Positions 1 through 7,633 of a stretch of DNA of 64,000 nucleotides are shown here, one piece after another. Position 1 is the first letter of the stretch. Every line of letters begins with the position of its first letter. The translations under genes were made by a program, and so were the position numbers. The stretch comes from Mycobacterium sp. 852013-50091_SCH5140682. Its GTDB lineage: Bacteria > Actinomycetota > Actinomycetes > Mycobacteriales > Mycobacteriaceae. Below the pieces are notes generated by a model. The model saw only the letters and a program-made list of their open reading frames with translations. It was not told the origin of the DNA and ran no database searches. The stretch covers positions 1 through 64,000 of the forward strand of contig NZ_LZTB01000095.1 of the NCBI RefSeq assembly GCF_001665685.1, in the 5' to 3' direction.

Positions 1-390
1 CCCTACGGCGGTGCACCCGGTTATCCGCCACCGCCGGGCTATCCGCAGGCTGCCCCGTACGGCGCACCGGGATATCCCGGGCCCGACGGGTATCCGGTGG
101 GTGGCTACGGAGGGCCGGCACCCGGCACCAACAACCCGTTGGCCATCGGGTCTCTGGTCGCCTCGGTGCTCTCGGTGCCGCTGATGTTCCTCTGCTTCAG
201 CGGATTCGCGGCGTCGATCGCAGGCATCGTGATGGGCATCATCGCGCTCAACCAGATCAAGCAGTCCGGCCAGGGCGGTCGCGGTATGGCCATCGCAGGG
301 ATCGTGGTCGGCGTGGCGGTACCGCTGCTGGCCATCGTGGTGTTCATCATCGTCCTCGCGGCGTCGCCGAGTTCGACGTCGACCTACTGA
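1..390 (+). CDS. Proline-rich DUF4190 membrane protein (5' end outside window)
   Basis: The reading frame is open from base 1, so the gene begins upstream; 129 residues are visible. The first 35 are a Pro/Gly/Tyr-rich cytosolic tail with YPP and GYP repeats. Two hydrophobic segments follow (about visible residues 45-75 and 95-120), separated by a short loop containing NQIKQSGQGGRGMA, the usual DUF4190 pattern of two helices with a G-rich hinge. The GTG at 97 is only an internal codon because the Pro-rich frame continues upstream of it. The next gene starts one base after the stop and has the same architecture, so the two look like a tandem duplication in one operon. By position it corresponds to the Rv1233c type of protein. 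The function is unknown. Confidence 0.85.
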   Translation, partial: PYGGAPGYPPPPGYPQAAPYGAPGYPGPDGYPVGGYGGPAPGTNNPLAIGSLVASVLSVPLMFLCFSGFAASIAGIVMGIIALNQIKQSGQGGRGMAIAGIVVGVAVPLLAIVVFIIVLAASPSSTSTY

Positions 391-391
391 C

Positions 392-856
392 GTGACCAAC
401 CAGCCAGATCCGTCGTTCGGCGGCAGGGAGTATCCGCCCATTGAGCACTCGCGGTCGACGGATCCGCTTGCGCCGGTGGACTATCCGGCCGATGCGGGGC
501 TGCCACCGCCGCTGTATCCGACGCCGCCGCCCGGGCCGGTCGGCTATCCGCAGCCCTATCCGGCGGCGTACCCCGGATATCCGACGTACCCGTCATACGG
601 CTACCCGCCGCATCGCGGCACGAGCGGTATGGCGATCGGCGCGCTGGTCTGTTCGGCCTTAGGCCTGGTGGTCTGCCTGCCTGCGCCCATCGGCGTGATC
701 CTGGGCATCATGGCCATGCGCGAGACCAAGCGCACGGGCCAGGAAGGCTACGGGTTGGCGTTGGCCGCCGTCATCATCGGTGCGCTGATCACGGCGGGCA
801 TCGTGCTGTACGTCCTGTTCATGATCGTGATGGTCGCCATCAGCGGCACCCACTGA
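392..856 (+). CDS. Proline-rich DUF4190 membrane protein
   Basis: This 154-residue protein starts with GTG one base after the preceding stop, which implies translational coupling. Residues 1-75 are rich in Pro and Tyr (repeated YP, PYP and GYP). Residues about 78-105 and 120-150 are two membrane helices joined by MAMRETKRTGQEGYGLA, the DUF4190 hinge. It is a paralogue of the upstream gene. Such proteins sit in the inner membrane with a disordered proline-rich N-terminus; no enzymatic motif is visible. It ends against the convergent gene at 857, with no base between the two stop codons. Confidence 0.85.
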   Translation: MTNQPDPSFGGREYPPIEHSRSTDPLAPVDYPADAGLPPPLYPTPPPGPVGYPQPYPAAYPGYPTYPSYGYPPHRGTSGMAIGALVCSALGLVVCLPAPIGVILGIMAMRETKRTGQEGYGLALAAVIIGALITAGIVLYVLFMIVMVAISGTH

Positions 857-1840
857 TCAGCGCGGTGGCTCGAAACGCGCGCCGTGGCGCGTCATCCCGG
901 CCGCCCGGCCCTTGCCTGCGACCACGAGCGCCATCTTGCGGCTGGCTTCGTCGATCATCTCGTCGCCGAGCATCACCGCTCCCCTGGCGCCGCCCGCCCC
1001 TGAGGTGTGCCAGTCGTAGGCCTCCAGGATCAGTTCGGCGTGATCGTAATCAGCCTGACGCGGGCTGAATATCTCGTTTCCCGCGACGATCTGGTCGGGA
1101 TGCAGTACCCATTTGCCGTCGTAGCCCAGCGCCGCCGACCGGCCTGCCACGCGCCGGAACCCGTCGACGTCGCGGACCTTCACGTACGGCCCGTCGATCG
1201 CGTTGATGCCCCGGGCCCGCGCGGCGATAAGGATCCGCATCAGCACGTGGTGATGCGCGTCGCCGATGTCGTAGCCCTCGGGCTGCCCGCCGACCTCCAG
1301 CGTGCGCATGTTGAGACTGGCCGCCATGTCACCGGGGCCCAACACCAGGGCCTGCACCCGCGGCGCCGCGGCGATGGCGTCGATGTTGGTCAGTCCCTGC
1401 GCGTTCTCGATCTGCGCCTCGATGCCGATGCGGCCCACCGGCAGGCGGTGCGTCGTCTCCAACTGGGTGAGCAGCAGATCGAGGGCCTGGACGTGCGCCA
1501 CCTCGGTCACCTTGGGCAGCACGATCAGATCCAGTGCGGCCCCCGCGGCCGATACCACCTCGATCACGTCGGCATGGGTCCACGGTGTCGTCCAGTCGTT
1601 GACCCGAATACCGCGCAGCTGCCCAGCCCAGCCGTCGGAGGACAACGCCGCGGCCACCTGGGCGCGCGCCTGCGCCTTGGCGTCGGGCGCGACAGCGTCT
1701 TCCAGGTCCAGGAACACCTCGTCGGCAGGCAGGGTTTTGGCCTTCTCGATCATCTTCGCGCTGCTGCCGGGAACCGACAGACAGGTTCGACGGGGCCGAT
1801 ACAGGTTGTCCACGACCACACTCTCTACCCTTTGACTCAT
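857..1840 (-). CDS. HpcH/HpaI aldolase / citrate lyase beta-like (CoA ester lyase)
   Basis: This 327-residue TIM-barrel protein belongs to the CitE/HpcH family. It has the N-terminal RRTCLSVPGSS motif, the FLDLEDAVAP segment with metal and substrate acidic residues, IRVNDWTTPW, and the late VLGPGDMAASL strand. The family cleaves or forms C-C bonds of 3-hydroxyacyl- or malyl/citramalyl-type CoA esters with Mg2+; the substrate cannot be told from sequence. The ATG at 1840 overlaps the divergent ATG at 1839. A GTG at 1819, preceded by AAAGGG with 8 bases spacing, is an equally good start and would remove the clash. Confidence 0.85.
   Translation of the reverse strand: MSQRVESVVVDNLYRPRRTCLSVPGSSAKMIEKAKTLPADEVFLDLEDAVAPDAKAQARAQVAAALSSDGWAGQLRGIRVNDWTTPWTHADVIEVVSAAGAALDLIVLPKVTEVAHVQALDLLLTQLETTHRLPVGRIGIEAQIENAQGLTNIDAIAAAPRVQALVLGPGDMAASLNMRTLEVGGQPEGYDIGDAHHHVLMRILIAARARGINAIDGPYVKVRDVDGFRRVAGRSAALGYDGKWVLHPDQIVAGNEIFSPRQADYDHAELILEAYDWHTSGAGGARGAVMLGDEMIDEASRKMALVVAGKGRAAGMTRHGARFEPPR
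1826..1831 (+). promoter_or_regulatory. Leaderless -10 (TACCCT) for the gene at 1839
   Basis: TACCCT fits TANNNT and lies 7 bases before the ATG at 1839; no Shine-Dalgarno sequence is present. The element sits inside the reading frame of the divergent lyase gene if that gene starts at 1840. Confidence 0.55.
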
Positions 1841-3125
1841 GGCGGCGGTGAACAGGGTCTACGCAGCCCGGCTGGTGGGGATGGTCGTGCTGGGCCCCGA
1901 CGGGGAGTCCATCGGCCGCGTCCGCGATGTGGTGATCAGCATCAGTATCGTGCGCCAGCAGCCAAGGGTGCTCGGCCTGGTGGTCGAATTGCTCACGCGG
2001 CGAAGGATTTTCGTCCCCATTCTGAGGGTGACCGCGATCGAACCCGGCTCGGTGACGCTGGCGACGGGCAGTGTGTCGCTGCGCCGTTTCGCCCAGCGGC
2101 CCGGCGAGGTTCTGGTGCTGGGCCAGGTGGTGGAGACCCGGGTCCGAGTCGACGATCCCGACCTGCCGCAGCTTGCCGGTATCGACGTCGTGGTAACCGA
2201 TCTCGGCATCGAGCAGACCCGGACCAGGGACTGGGTGGTCACGCGGGTCGCGGTGCGCCCGCAGCGCAGGCTCGGCCGCCGCAGCAACATCCACGTGGTC
2301 GACTGGCAGAACGTGCAGGGGTTGACCCCGTCCGGCCTGGCGATGCCCGATCAGGGCGTGGCGTCGCTGCTGGAGCAGTTCGAGGGCCAGCGGCCCGTGG
2401 AGGTCGCCGAGGCGCTGCGCGAGCTGCCTGCCAAGCGCCGCTACGAGTTGTTCCGCGCACTCGACGACGAGCGCCTGGCCGATGTGCTGCAGGAGCTGCC
2501 CGAGGACGAGCAGGCCGAGGCGCTGCAGCAGCTCAACACCGAACGCGCTGCCGACGTGCTCGAGGCGATGGATCCCGACGACGCCGCGGACCTGCTCGGC
2601 ACGTTGACGCCCGCCGACGCCGAGGTGCTGCTGGGCCGCATGGACCCGGAGGACTCCGAGGACGTGCGACGGCTGCTGTCGCACTCGCCGGACACCGCCG
2701 GTGGTCTGATGACCTCAGAGCCCGTGGTGCTGGCCCCTGACACCACCGTGGCCGAGGCGCTGGCCCGGGTACGCGATCCGGACCTGACGCCCGCGCTGGC
2801 GTCGCTGGCGTTCGTCGCCCGCGCACCAACGGCCACCCCGACCGGCCAGTACCTGGGCTGCGTGCATCTGCAGCGGCTGCTGCGTGAGCCGCCCGCGGCA
2901 CTGGTCAGCGGCATCGTCGACACCGACCTGCCCAATCTGGGTCCCGGGGATTCGCTGGCCGCGGTCACCCGGTACTTCGCCGCGTACAACCTGGTCTGCG
3001 GCCCAGTCGTCGACGAGGAGAACCACTTGCTGGGCGCGGTATCGGTCGACGACCTGCTCGACCACCTACTCCCCGACGACTGGCGTGAGCGCGAAGAGCC
3101 TGCGCTGCCGGTGGCGGGCTCATGA
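1839..3125 (+). CDS. PRC-barrel / MgtE N-terminal / CBS-domain protein (Rv1232c type)
   Basis: This 428-residue soluble protein corresponds to M. tuberculosis Rv1232c. Residues about 5-80 and 90-150 resemble PRC-barrel domains (VVLGPDGESIGRVRDVVIS). Residues about 180-280 are the superhelical MgtE N-terminal domain with repeated motifs (ELPAKRRYELFRAL, DDERLADVLQELPEDEQAE, MDPDDAADLLG). Residues about 290-415 are a CBS pair. There is no MgtE membrane domain, so it is not itself a channel. The next gene, a DUF1003 membrane protein, overlaps by four bases, which suggests a two-part unit possibly tied to divalent cations. The start is set by the leaderless -10 at 1826-1831. Confidence 0.88.
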   Translation: MAAVNRVYAARLVGMVVLGPDGESIGRVRDVVISISIVRQQPRVLGLVVELLTRRRIFVPILRVTAIEPGSVTLATGSVSLRRFAQRPGEVLVLGQVVETRVRVDDPDLPQLAGIDVVVTDLGIEQTRTRDWVVTRVAVRPQRRLGRRSNIHVVDWQNVQGLTPSGLAMPDQGVASLLEQFEGQRPVEVAEALRELPAKRRYELFRALDDERLADVLQELPEDEQAEALQQLNTERAADVLEAMDPDDAADLLGTLTPADAEVLLGRMDPEDSEDVRRLLSHSPDTAGGLMTSEPVVLAPDTTVAEALARVRDPDLTPALASLAFVARAPTATPTGQYLGCVHLQRLLREPPAALVSGIVDTDLPNLGPGDSLAAVTRYFAAYNLVCGPVVDEENHLLGAVSVDDLLDHLLPDDWREREEPALPVAGS

Positions 3126-3706
3126 GCGATCTGTCGGCGCGTCAGCGGCTCGACACTCCTCGCACCACGCGCGGCTTGGGGCTGCACGTCGACGTCGAGG
3201 CGGTGGGCCGGTTCAGCGAATCCATCGCCCGGTTTCTGGGTACCGGGCGTTATCTGGCCATCCAGACGATCATCGTCATCGTCTGGATCGCACTGAACCT
3301 GGTCTCCATCAAGCTGCAGTGGGACCCGTACCCGTTCATCCTGCTCAACCTGGCGTTCTCGACGCAGGCGGCCTACGCGGCCCCGCTGATCCTGCTGGCA
3401 CAGAACCGGCAGGAGAACCGCGACCGCGTGGCCCTTGAAGAGGACCGCAGGCGCGCCGAGCAAACCAAGGCCGATACCGAGTATCTGGCGCGGGAACTGG
3501 CCGCGCTGCGGCTCGCGGTCGGCGAAGTCGCCACCCGCGACTATCTGCGCCGCGAATTGGAAGAACTCCACGAGGTGATCAGTGGATTGCAGAAACGCAC
3601 GAAACGCGGGGGACGGTCCGGCAAAGGCGATGACTCCGAGCGCACCGCGAAAGCCAGTGACGCCGACGTCAGTGAACCATTGTCGCAACAAGAGCAATCA
3701 GATTAG
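3122..3706 (+). CDS. DUF1003 family membrane protein (Rv1231c type)
   Basis: This 194-residue protein overlaps the upstream stop by ATGA, so translation is coupled. Two hydrophobic segments lie at about residues 52-70 (TIIVIVWIALNLVS) and 77-97 (PFILLNLAFSTQAAYAAPL). A charged, coiled-coil-like C-terminal region follows (about 98-160) with the QNRQENRDRVALEEDR signature of DUF1003. The last 35 residues are polar and disordered. The role of the family is unknown; pairing with the MgtE-N/CBS protein is conserved in M. tuberculosis. Confidence 0.88.
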   Translation: MSDLSARQRLDTPRTTRGLGLHVDVEAVGRFSESIARFLGTGRYLAIQTIIVIVWIALNLVSIKLQWDPYPFILLNLAFSTQAAYAAPLILLAQNRQENRDRVALEEDRRRAEQTKADTEYLARELAALRLAVGEVATRDYLRRELEELHEVISGLQKRTKRGGRSGKGDDSERTAKASDADVSEPLSQQEQSD

Positions 3707-3764
3707 TTATGGTGACTTGGTTCACACGCTTTTTGTCGGCCGAAAACGACGTCAGGACGGTTAA

Positions 3765-5105
3765 GTGCGCGTAGGGGGAGGTGCGGCTTTCGTAGTCGCC
3801 GCTCGACGCCGACTTGGTCGGCTCGCCCATGCGAAAAACTATTCTGCTCCTCACGTCCGCGAGAACCTTTCTGCTCCTCACGTCCGCGAGATCTTGTCCG
3901 GCCCCCGCGGGCGCGGAATTCTCGGCGTTGCGGCGCTCTCCCCCATCATTCTGGCCGGTGCCGTCGGGGCGTCCGGGCCGGTACCCGCCAGCAACGTCAG
4001 CGACGCCGCGGTCATGCCGCTGGCCGCCGTCGAACCCTCGGTCGATCAAACCGGGCCCGCGGTGGTCGCCGCGGCGAAAGTGCCGACCATGTTCCACATC
4101 GCCACCGCGACGGTGACGGCTCCCCCACCCGCGATGATTGTGAATTCCCCAGGGACCCTTGGCATTCCGTCCATCGCACTGGCCGCCTATCGCAACGCCG
4201 AGCGGATGATGGCGGCGGCCGCCCCCGGCTGCGGCATCAGCTGGAACCTGCTCGCAGGCATCGGCCGGATCGAATCCGGGCACGCCAACGGCGGCGCCAC
4301 GGATGTCCGCGGAACAGCGGTACGTCCGATCTACGGGCCTGCACTGGACGGCACCCTGCCTGGCAACGAGGTGATCGTGCAGAGCGCCCAGGCCGGGCGG
4401 GTCACCTACGCCAGGGCCATGGGGCCGATGCAGTTCCTGCCCGGAACCTGGGCCCGGTACGCCTCCGACGGGGACGGCGACGCCAAGGCCGACGTCCAGA
4501 ACGTCTTCGACGCGTCGCTTGCCGCCGCACGGTATCTGTGCTCGGGCGGGCTCAACCTGCGGGATTCCTCTCAGGTGATGACGGCGATCCTGCGCTACAA
4601 CAACTCCGTCGCCTATGCCCAGAACGTCATGGGCTGGGCAGCGGCGTATGCGACCGGCGTCGTGCCTGTCAATCTGCCCCCGATCACCGGATCCATCCCA
4701 CCCATCGGCGATGCGCATCTGGACAACCCCGAAGGACTCGGACCCGGTTTGCCCATCAATGCCACCGGCCTGCCGCCCGGTGACCCGATGGCGCTCATCC
4801 CGGTGCTTGGCGGCGGTGACGCCGCAGCCCAGCTGACCGGCGCGAACGTGCCGGGATTCGCGCCGGGACAGGTGCTCGGGCCGCTGCCCGGGCCCGCACA
4901 GGCCATGCCGTCGCCGACGCCGCCGGCCGCGCCGCCGCCATGGACACCGCCTTGGGAGCAGCCACCGCCACCGCCCACCTGCGTGGTGTTCTGCCTCAGT
5001 GACGCGCCGCCCGCCGCCCCGGCCCCTGTCCCGGGGCCCGCGCCCGGCCCGGTACCAGGGCCCGTGCTCGGCCCCGCACCGGGGCCTGCGCCCGGCCCGG
5101 CCTGA
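3765..5105 (+). CDS. Membrane-anchored lytic transglycosylase-like protein (Rv1230c type)
   Basis: This 446-residue protein starts with GTG, preceded by AGGA eight bases upstream. A basic N-terminus leads to a hydrophobic segment at about residues 48-70, a signal anchor. Residues about 145-290 are an SLT-like muramidase fold: ISWNLLAGIGRIESGH supplies the catalytic Glu, and GPMQFLPGTWARYASDGDGD is the downstream family signature. The rest is a long Pro/Gly-rich wall-spanning tail ending in PGPAPGP repeats. It probably cleaves peptidoglycan glycan strands outside the membrane. Residues 26-43 hold two copies of a nine-residue repeat encoded by a 27-base tandem repeat. The gene corresponds to Rv1230c by order. 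Confidence 0.82.
   Translation: MRVGGGAAFVVAARRRLGRLAHAKNYSAPHVRENLSAPHVREILSGPRGRGILGVAALSPIILAGAVGASGPVPASNVSDAAVMPLAAVEPSVDQTGPAVVAAAKVPTMFHIATATVTAPPPAMIVNSPGTLGIPSIALAAYRNAERMMAAAAPGCGISWNLLAGIGRIESGHANGGATDVRGTAVRPIYGPALDGTLPGNEVIVQSAQAGRVTYARAMGPMQFLPGTWARYASDGDGDAKADVQNVFDASLAAARYLCSGGLNLRDSSQVMTAILRYNNSVAYAQNVMGWAAAYATGVVPVNLPPITGSIPPIGDAHLDNPEGLGPGLPINATGLPPGDPMALIPVLGGGDAAAQLTGANVPGFAPGQVLGPLPGPAQAMPSPTPPAAPPPWTPPWEQPPPPPTCVVFCLSDAPPAAPAPVPGPAPGPVPGPVLGPAPGPAPGPA
3842..3891 (+). repeat. Two-copy 27-bp tandem repeat inside the transglycosylase-like gene
   Basis: Bases 3842-3864 recur at 3869-3891 with 23 identical bases and a 27-base period, so the frame is kept. The copies encode SAPHVREN and SAPHVREI in the cytosolic part before the membrane anchor. 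Confidence 0.9.
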
Positions 5106-5135
5106 CGCCGCGACCAGCTCAATCAGACGCAGCCG

Positions 5136-5141
5136 TAGAAT
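5136..5141 (+). promoter_or_regulatory. Leaderless -10 (TAGAAT) for mrp
   Basis: TAGAAT lies 5 bases before the GTG at 5147 and 8 bases before the ATG at 5150. No Shine-Dalgarno sequence is present, so either codon could be the leaderless start. Confidence 0.6.
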
Positions 5142-5146
5142 CTGCG

Positions 5147-6292
5147 GTGATGTCCGAATCTGCCACTGAGCTGCCCGCCGCAGTTCGCGCCGCCTTGACC
5201 AAAGTGATCGATCCCGAACTCCGGAGACCGATCACCGATCTCGGCATGGTCAAGAACATCACGATCGAACCCGATAGCGGGGTACACGTCGAGATCTACC
5301 TGACCACTGCGGCTTGCCCGAAGAAGAACGAGATCGCCGATCTGGTGTCCAAGGCCGTCACCGACGTGCCCGGGACCGGCGCGGTCAAGGTGAGCCTCGA
5401 CGTGATGAACGACGAGCAGCGCGCCGAACTGCGCAAGCAGCTCCGCGGTGATTCCCGCGAGCCGGTGATCCCGTTCGCCCAGTCGGGTTCGCTGACGCGG
5501 GTGTACGCCGTGGCGTCCGGCAAGGGTGGCGTCGGCAAGTCCAGCGTGACCGTGAACCTGGCCGCGGCGCTGGCTGCGCGCGGCCTGTCCGTCGGCCTGC
5601 TCGACGCCGACATCTACGGGCACTCGGTGCCGCGGATGATGGGCACGGCCGACCGGCCCACCCAGGTCGACTCGATGATCCTGCCGCCCGTCGCCCACGA
5701 CGTGAAGGTCATCTCGATCGCGATGTTCACCCAGGGCAACACGCCCGTGGTGTGGCGCGGCCCCATGCTGCACCGCGCACTGCAGCAGTTCCTGGCCGAC
5801 GTGTACTGGGGCGATCTCGACGTGCTGCTGCTCGATCTGCCGCCGGGCACCGGTGACGTCGCGATCTCGGTGGCGCAGCTGATCCCGGGTGCGGAGATTC
5901 TCGTGGTGACCACCCCGCAGGCCGCCGCCGCCGAGGTCGCCGAGCGCGCGGGCGCCATCGCGGTGCAGACGCGGCAGCGCATCGCCGGCGTCGTGGAGAA
6001 CATGTCCGGCATGGTGCTGCCCGACGGCACCACACTGCAGTTGTTCGGCGAAGGCGGCGGCCGTCAGGTGGCCGATTCGCTCACCCGTACCGTGGGCGCC
6101 GAGGTGCCGCTGCTGGGTCAGGTCCCGATCGATCCGGCGCTGGTGTCCGCGGGCGACGACGGCGTTCCGCTGGTGCTGTCCGCACCGGACTCACCGGCCG
6201 CTCAGGAGCTGAGCAAGGTCGCCGATGCGCTCTCCAGCCGCAAACGCGGGTTGGCGGGCATGTCGCTGGGCCTCGACCCGGCGGGCCGCTAG
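5147..6292 (+). CDS. mrp: Mrp/ApbC/NBP35 family iron-sulfur carrier ATPase
   Basis: This 381-residue protein is the Rv1229c orthologue. Residues about 8-85 form a MIP18/DUF59 domain (VIDPELRRPITDLGMV). Residues about 115-370 form the SIMIBI ATPase with the deviant Walker A GKGGVGKSS, the DADIYGHSVPRMMG segment and DLPPGTGDVAISV. The family binds and transfers Fe-S clusters in the cytosol. The CxxC usually used to bridge the cluster is not evident after NMSGM, as in several actinobacterial Mrp proteins. GTG (5147) or ATG (5150) can start translation; both fit the leaderless promoter. Confidence 0.93.
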   Translation: MMSESATELPAAVRAALTKVIDPELRRPITDLGMVKNITIEPDSGVHVEIYLTTAACPKKNEIADLVSKAVTDVPGTGAVKVSLDVMNDEQRAELRKQLRGDSREPVIPFAQSGSLTRVYAVASGKGGVGKSSVTVNLAAALAARGLSVGLLDADIYGHSVPRMMGTADRPTQVDSMILPPVAHDVKVISIAMFTQGNTPVVWRGPMLHRALQQFLADVYWGDLDVLLLDLPPGTGDVAISVAQLIPGAEILVVTTPQAAAAEVAERAGAIAVQTRQRIAGVVENMSGMVLPDGTTLQLFGEGGGRQVADSLTRTVGAEVPLLGQVPIDPALVSAGDDGVPLVLSAPDSPAAQELSKVADALSSRKRGLAGMSLGLDPAGR

Positions 6293-6384
6293 ACCCTCCT
6301 TGCGCTTACGGCCGCGGTGACGGGGCCGTCAATGGCATTATTAGCCTCTACTCTCCCTCGCGATGTGAGCGGGATCGAGGCGCC

Positions 6385-7353
6385 ATGGATACCGACCAGG
6401 TCGTACGCATTGCGCTGACGGTGCTGACCCCGGTTCTCACCGCGGGAATCGGCATCGTCGCGCTGATGATCGGAGACTGGCGCGAGCGCCGCACCCAGGC
6501 CGGGAGCCGCAAACTGGCGTTCGACGATGCCAGCAGGCAGATAGCGTTCGCCTCCGAGTGGTGGAACGCCACCAAGCTCGTCACCGACTCCCCCGAAGCC
6601 CACCGGCGAGCCGCCGAGCAAGCGCAGAGCTGGCTCGACGAGGCTTCCACGCTCGTCGCCAAGTCCGAACCGCCGCCGGTTGAGCAGAAGCCGGCGATCA
6701 CGCTGCGTCGACTCCTCCTCGCCTATCCGATGCACCGCCGCGCGGCGCGGACCCTTCGGGCCTTCTACTGGTTCTGCCTCGGCATGGTTGTTCAGAACGT
6801 CAGTTCGGGGCTGGGTTCCGCATTCGGGCGGCCCGACACGCTCGGCATCCCCAATTACTTCTCCGGCGGGGCTGTCTACAACGACATCGCCGCCGTCGCG
6901 ATCATGACGGCATCGGCGATGGCCTTTCGCTTCGGGTCGGTGCACGTCGAGAACTCCAACGCCGCGGTCAGCGACCGAAAGCTGACGTTTCGCCGGGCCC
7001 TGCTGTTGTACCGGTTCCAGCGCTGGACGGCTGTGATCGCCCGCATCGTCTTCTACTTCTTTGTCGTGTTGGCCATCGCGAGCGCCGCAGACGCGGCGGT
7101 GACCGCCTACAACGACCCGCGACTGATCCCGGCCAATCTCCTGGCCGTGGCCGTAGTCGCGGGTTGGACAGTGGGCGTGCGGTACTGGGTGGTTTCGCTC
7201 GACGAACGCGGCGCCGACGCGTCGGCGCTCAGGTGGCGTCCGGGTCGAACACCGTCCCGGACGGCTTCTGCTGCGGCGGCGTCGGCGGCGGGGTCACCGT
7301 CGGCGGCTGCTGTGCCAGCTCCTGTGCCTGCTTCTCGTCGAATTTCCCCGTGA
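6385..7353 (+). CDS. Unrecognised multi-pass membrane protein
   Basis: This 322-residue frame is not a family I recognise. Predicted membrane segments lie at about residues 7-28, 128-145, 165-185, 217-240 and 250-270. A soluble, mostly helical section at about 35-115 contains two conserved-looking Trp pairs (EWWNATK, SWLDEA). The final 40 residues are Ala/Pro/Ser-rich and are read from DNA antisense to the low-complexity C-terminus of tatB. The codon pattern up to about 7210 looks genuinely coding, while the last 125 bases may only look coding. M. tuberculosis has other genes at this position, so this is an accessory gene. Confidence 0.6.
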   Translation: MDTDQVVRIALTVLTPVLTAGIGIVALMIGDWRERRTQAGSRKLAFDDASRQIAFASEWWNATKLVTDSPEAHRRAAEQAQSWLDEASTLVAKSEPPPVEQKPAITLRRLLLAYPMHRRAARTLRAFYWFCLGMVVQNVSSGLGSAFGRPDTLGIPNYFSGGAVYNDIAAVAIMTASAMAFRFGSVHVENSNAAVSDRKLTFRRALLLYRFQRWTAVIARIVFYFFVVLAIASAADAAVTAYNDPRLIPANLLAVAVVAGWTVGVRYWVVSLDERGADASALRWRPGRTPSRTASAAAASAAGSPSAAAVPAPVPASRRISP

Positions 7354-7630
7354 GGAACGAGTCGTCGCCCTCGAGCAGATGCTTGGTGATGGCCGCACGC
7401 GGCGTCATGCCCCGCAGCTTCTGCAGTTCGGCGAGCGGCTCGCGCAAGTCTTCGAACTCCGGGCCCAGATCTTCCCGCAGCTGGCTGGTGGCGCCGCTGA
7501 CATAGTCACGGGCCTGGCGCAGCGCACTCGAAGTCCAGCGGATCGCACCGGGTAGCCGCTCCGGGCCGAGGATCACCAGGCCGGCGACCACCAGCACGAG
7601 CATCTCGCCCCACCCGATGTTGGCGAACAC
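7229..7630 (-). CDS. tatB: Twin-arginine translocase subunit TatB
   Basis: This 133-residue protein is about the size of M. tuberculosis TatB (Rv1224). It has the N-terminal membrane helix (MLVLVVAGLVILGPERLPG) with the invariant Glu and the PERLP hinge. An amphipathic helix (IRWTSSALRQARDYV) and a charged, then Pro/Gln-rich tail follow. TatB works with TatA and TatC to export folded proteins. GTG starts it 3 bases after the htrA stop, so it is the last gene of the sigE-rseA-htrA-tatB unit. Its 3' end overlaps the convergent gene at 6385 by 125 bases. Confidence 0.95.
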   Translation of the reverse strand: MFANIGWGEMLVLVVAGLVILGPERLPGAIRWTSSALRQARDYVSGATSQLREDLGPEFEDLREPLAELQKLRGMTPRAAITKHLLEGDDSFLTGKFDEKQAQELAQQPPTVTPPPTPPQQKPSGTVFDPDAT

Positions 7631-7633
7631 GAC

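Noticed and set aside
1007..2740. Long open frame on the plus strand across the lyase and the PRC/MgtE-N gene
   Set aside because: It is an antisense or out-of-phase shadow caused by high GC content; the proteins on either side have clear family motifs and this one has none.
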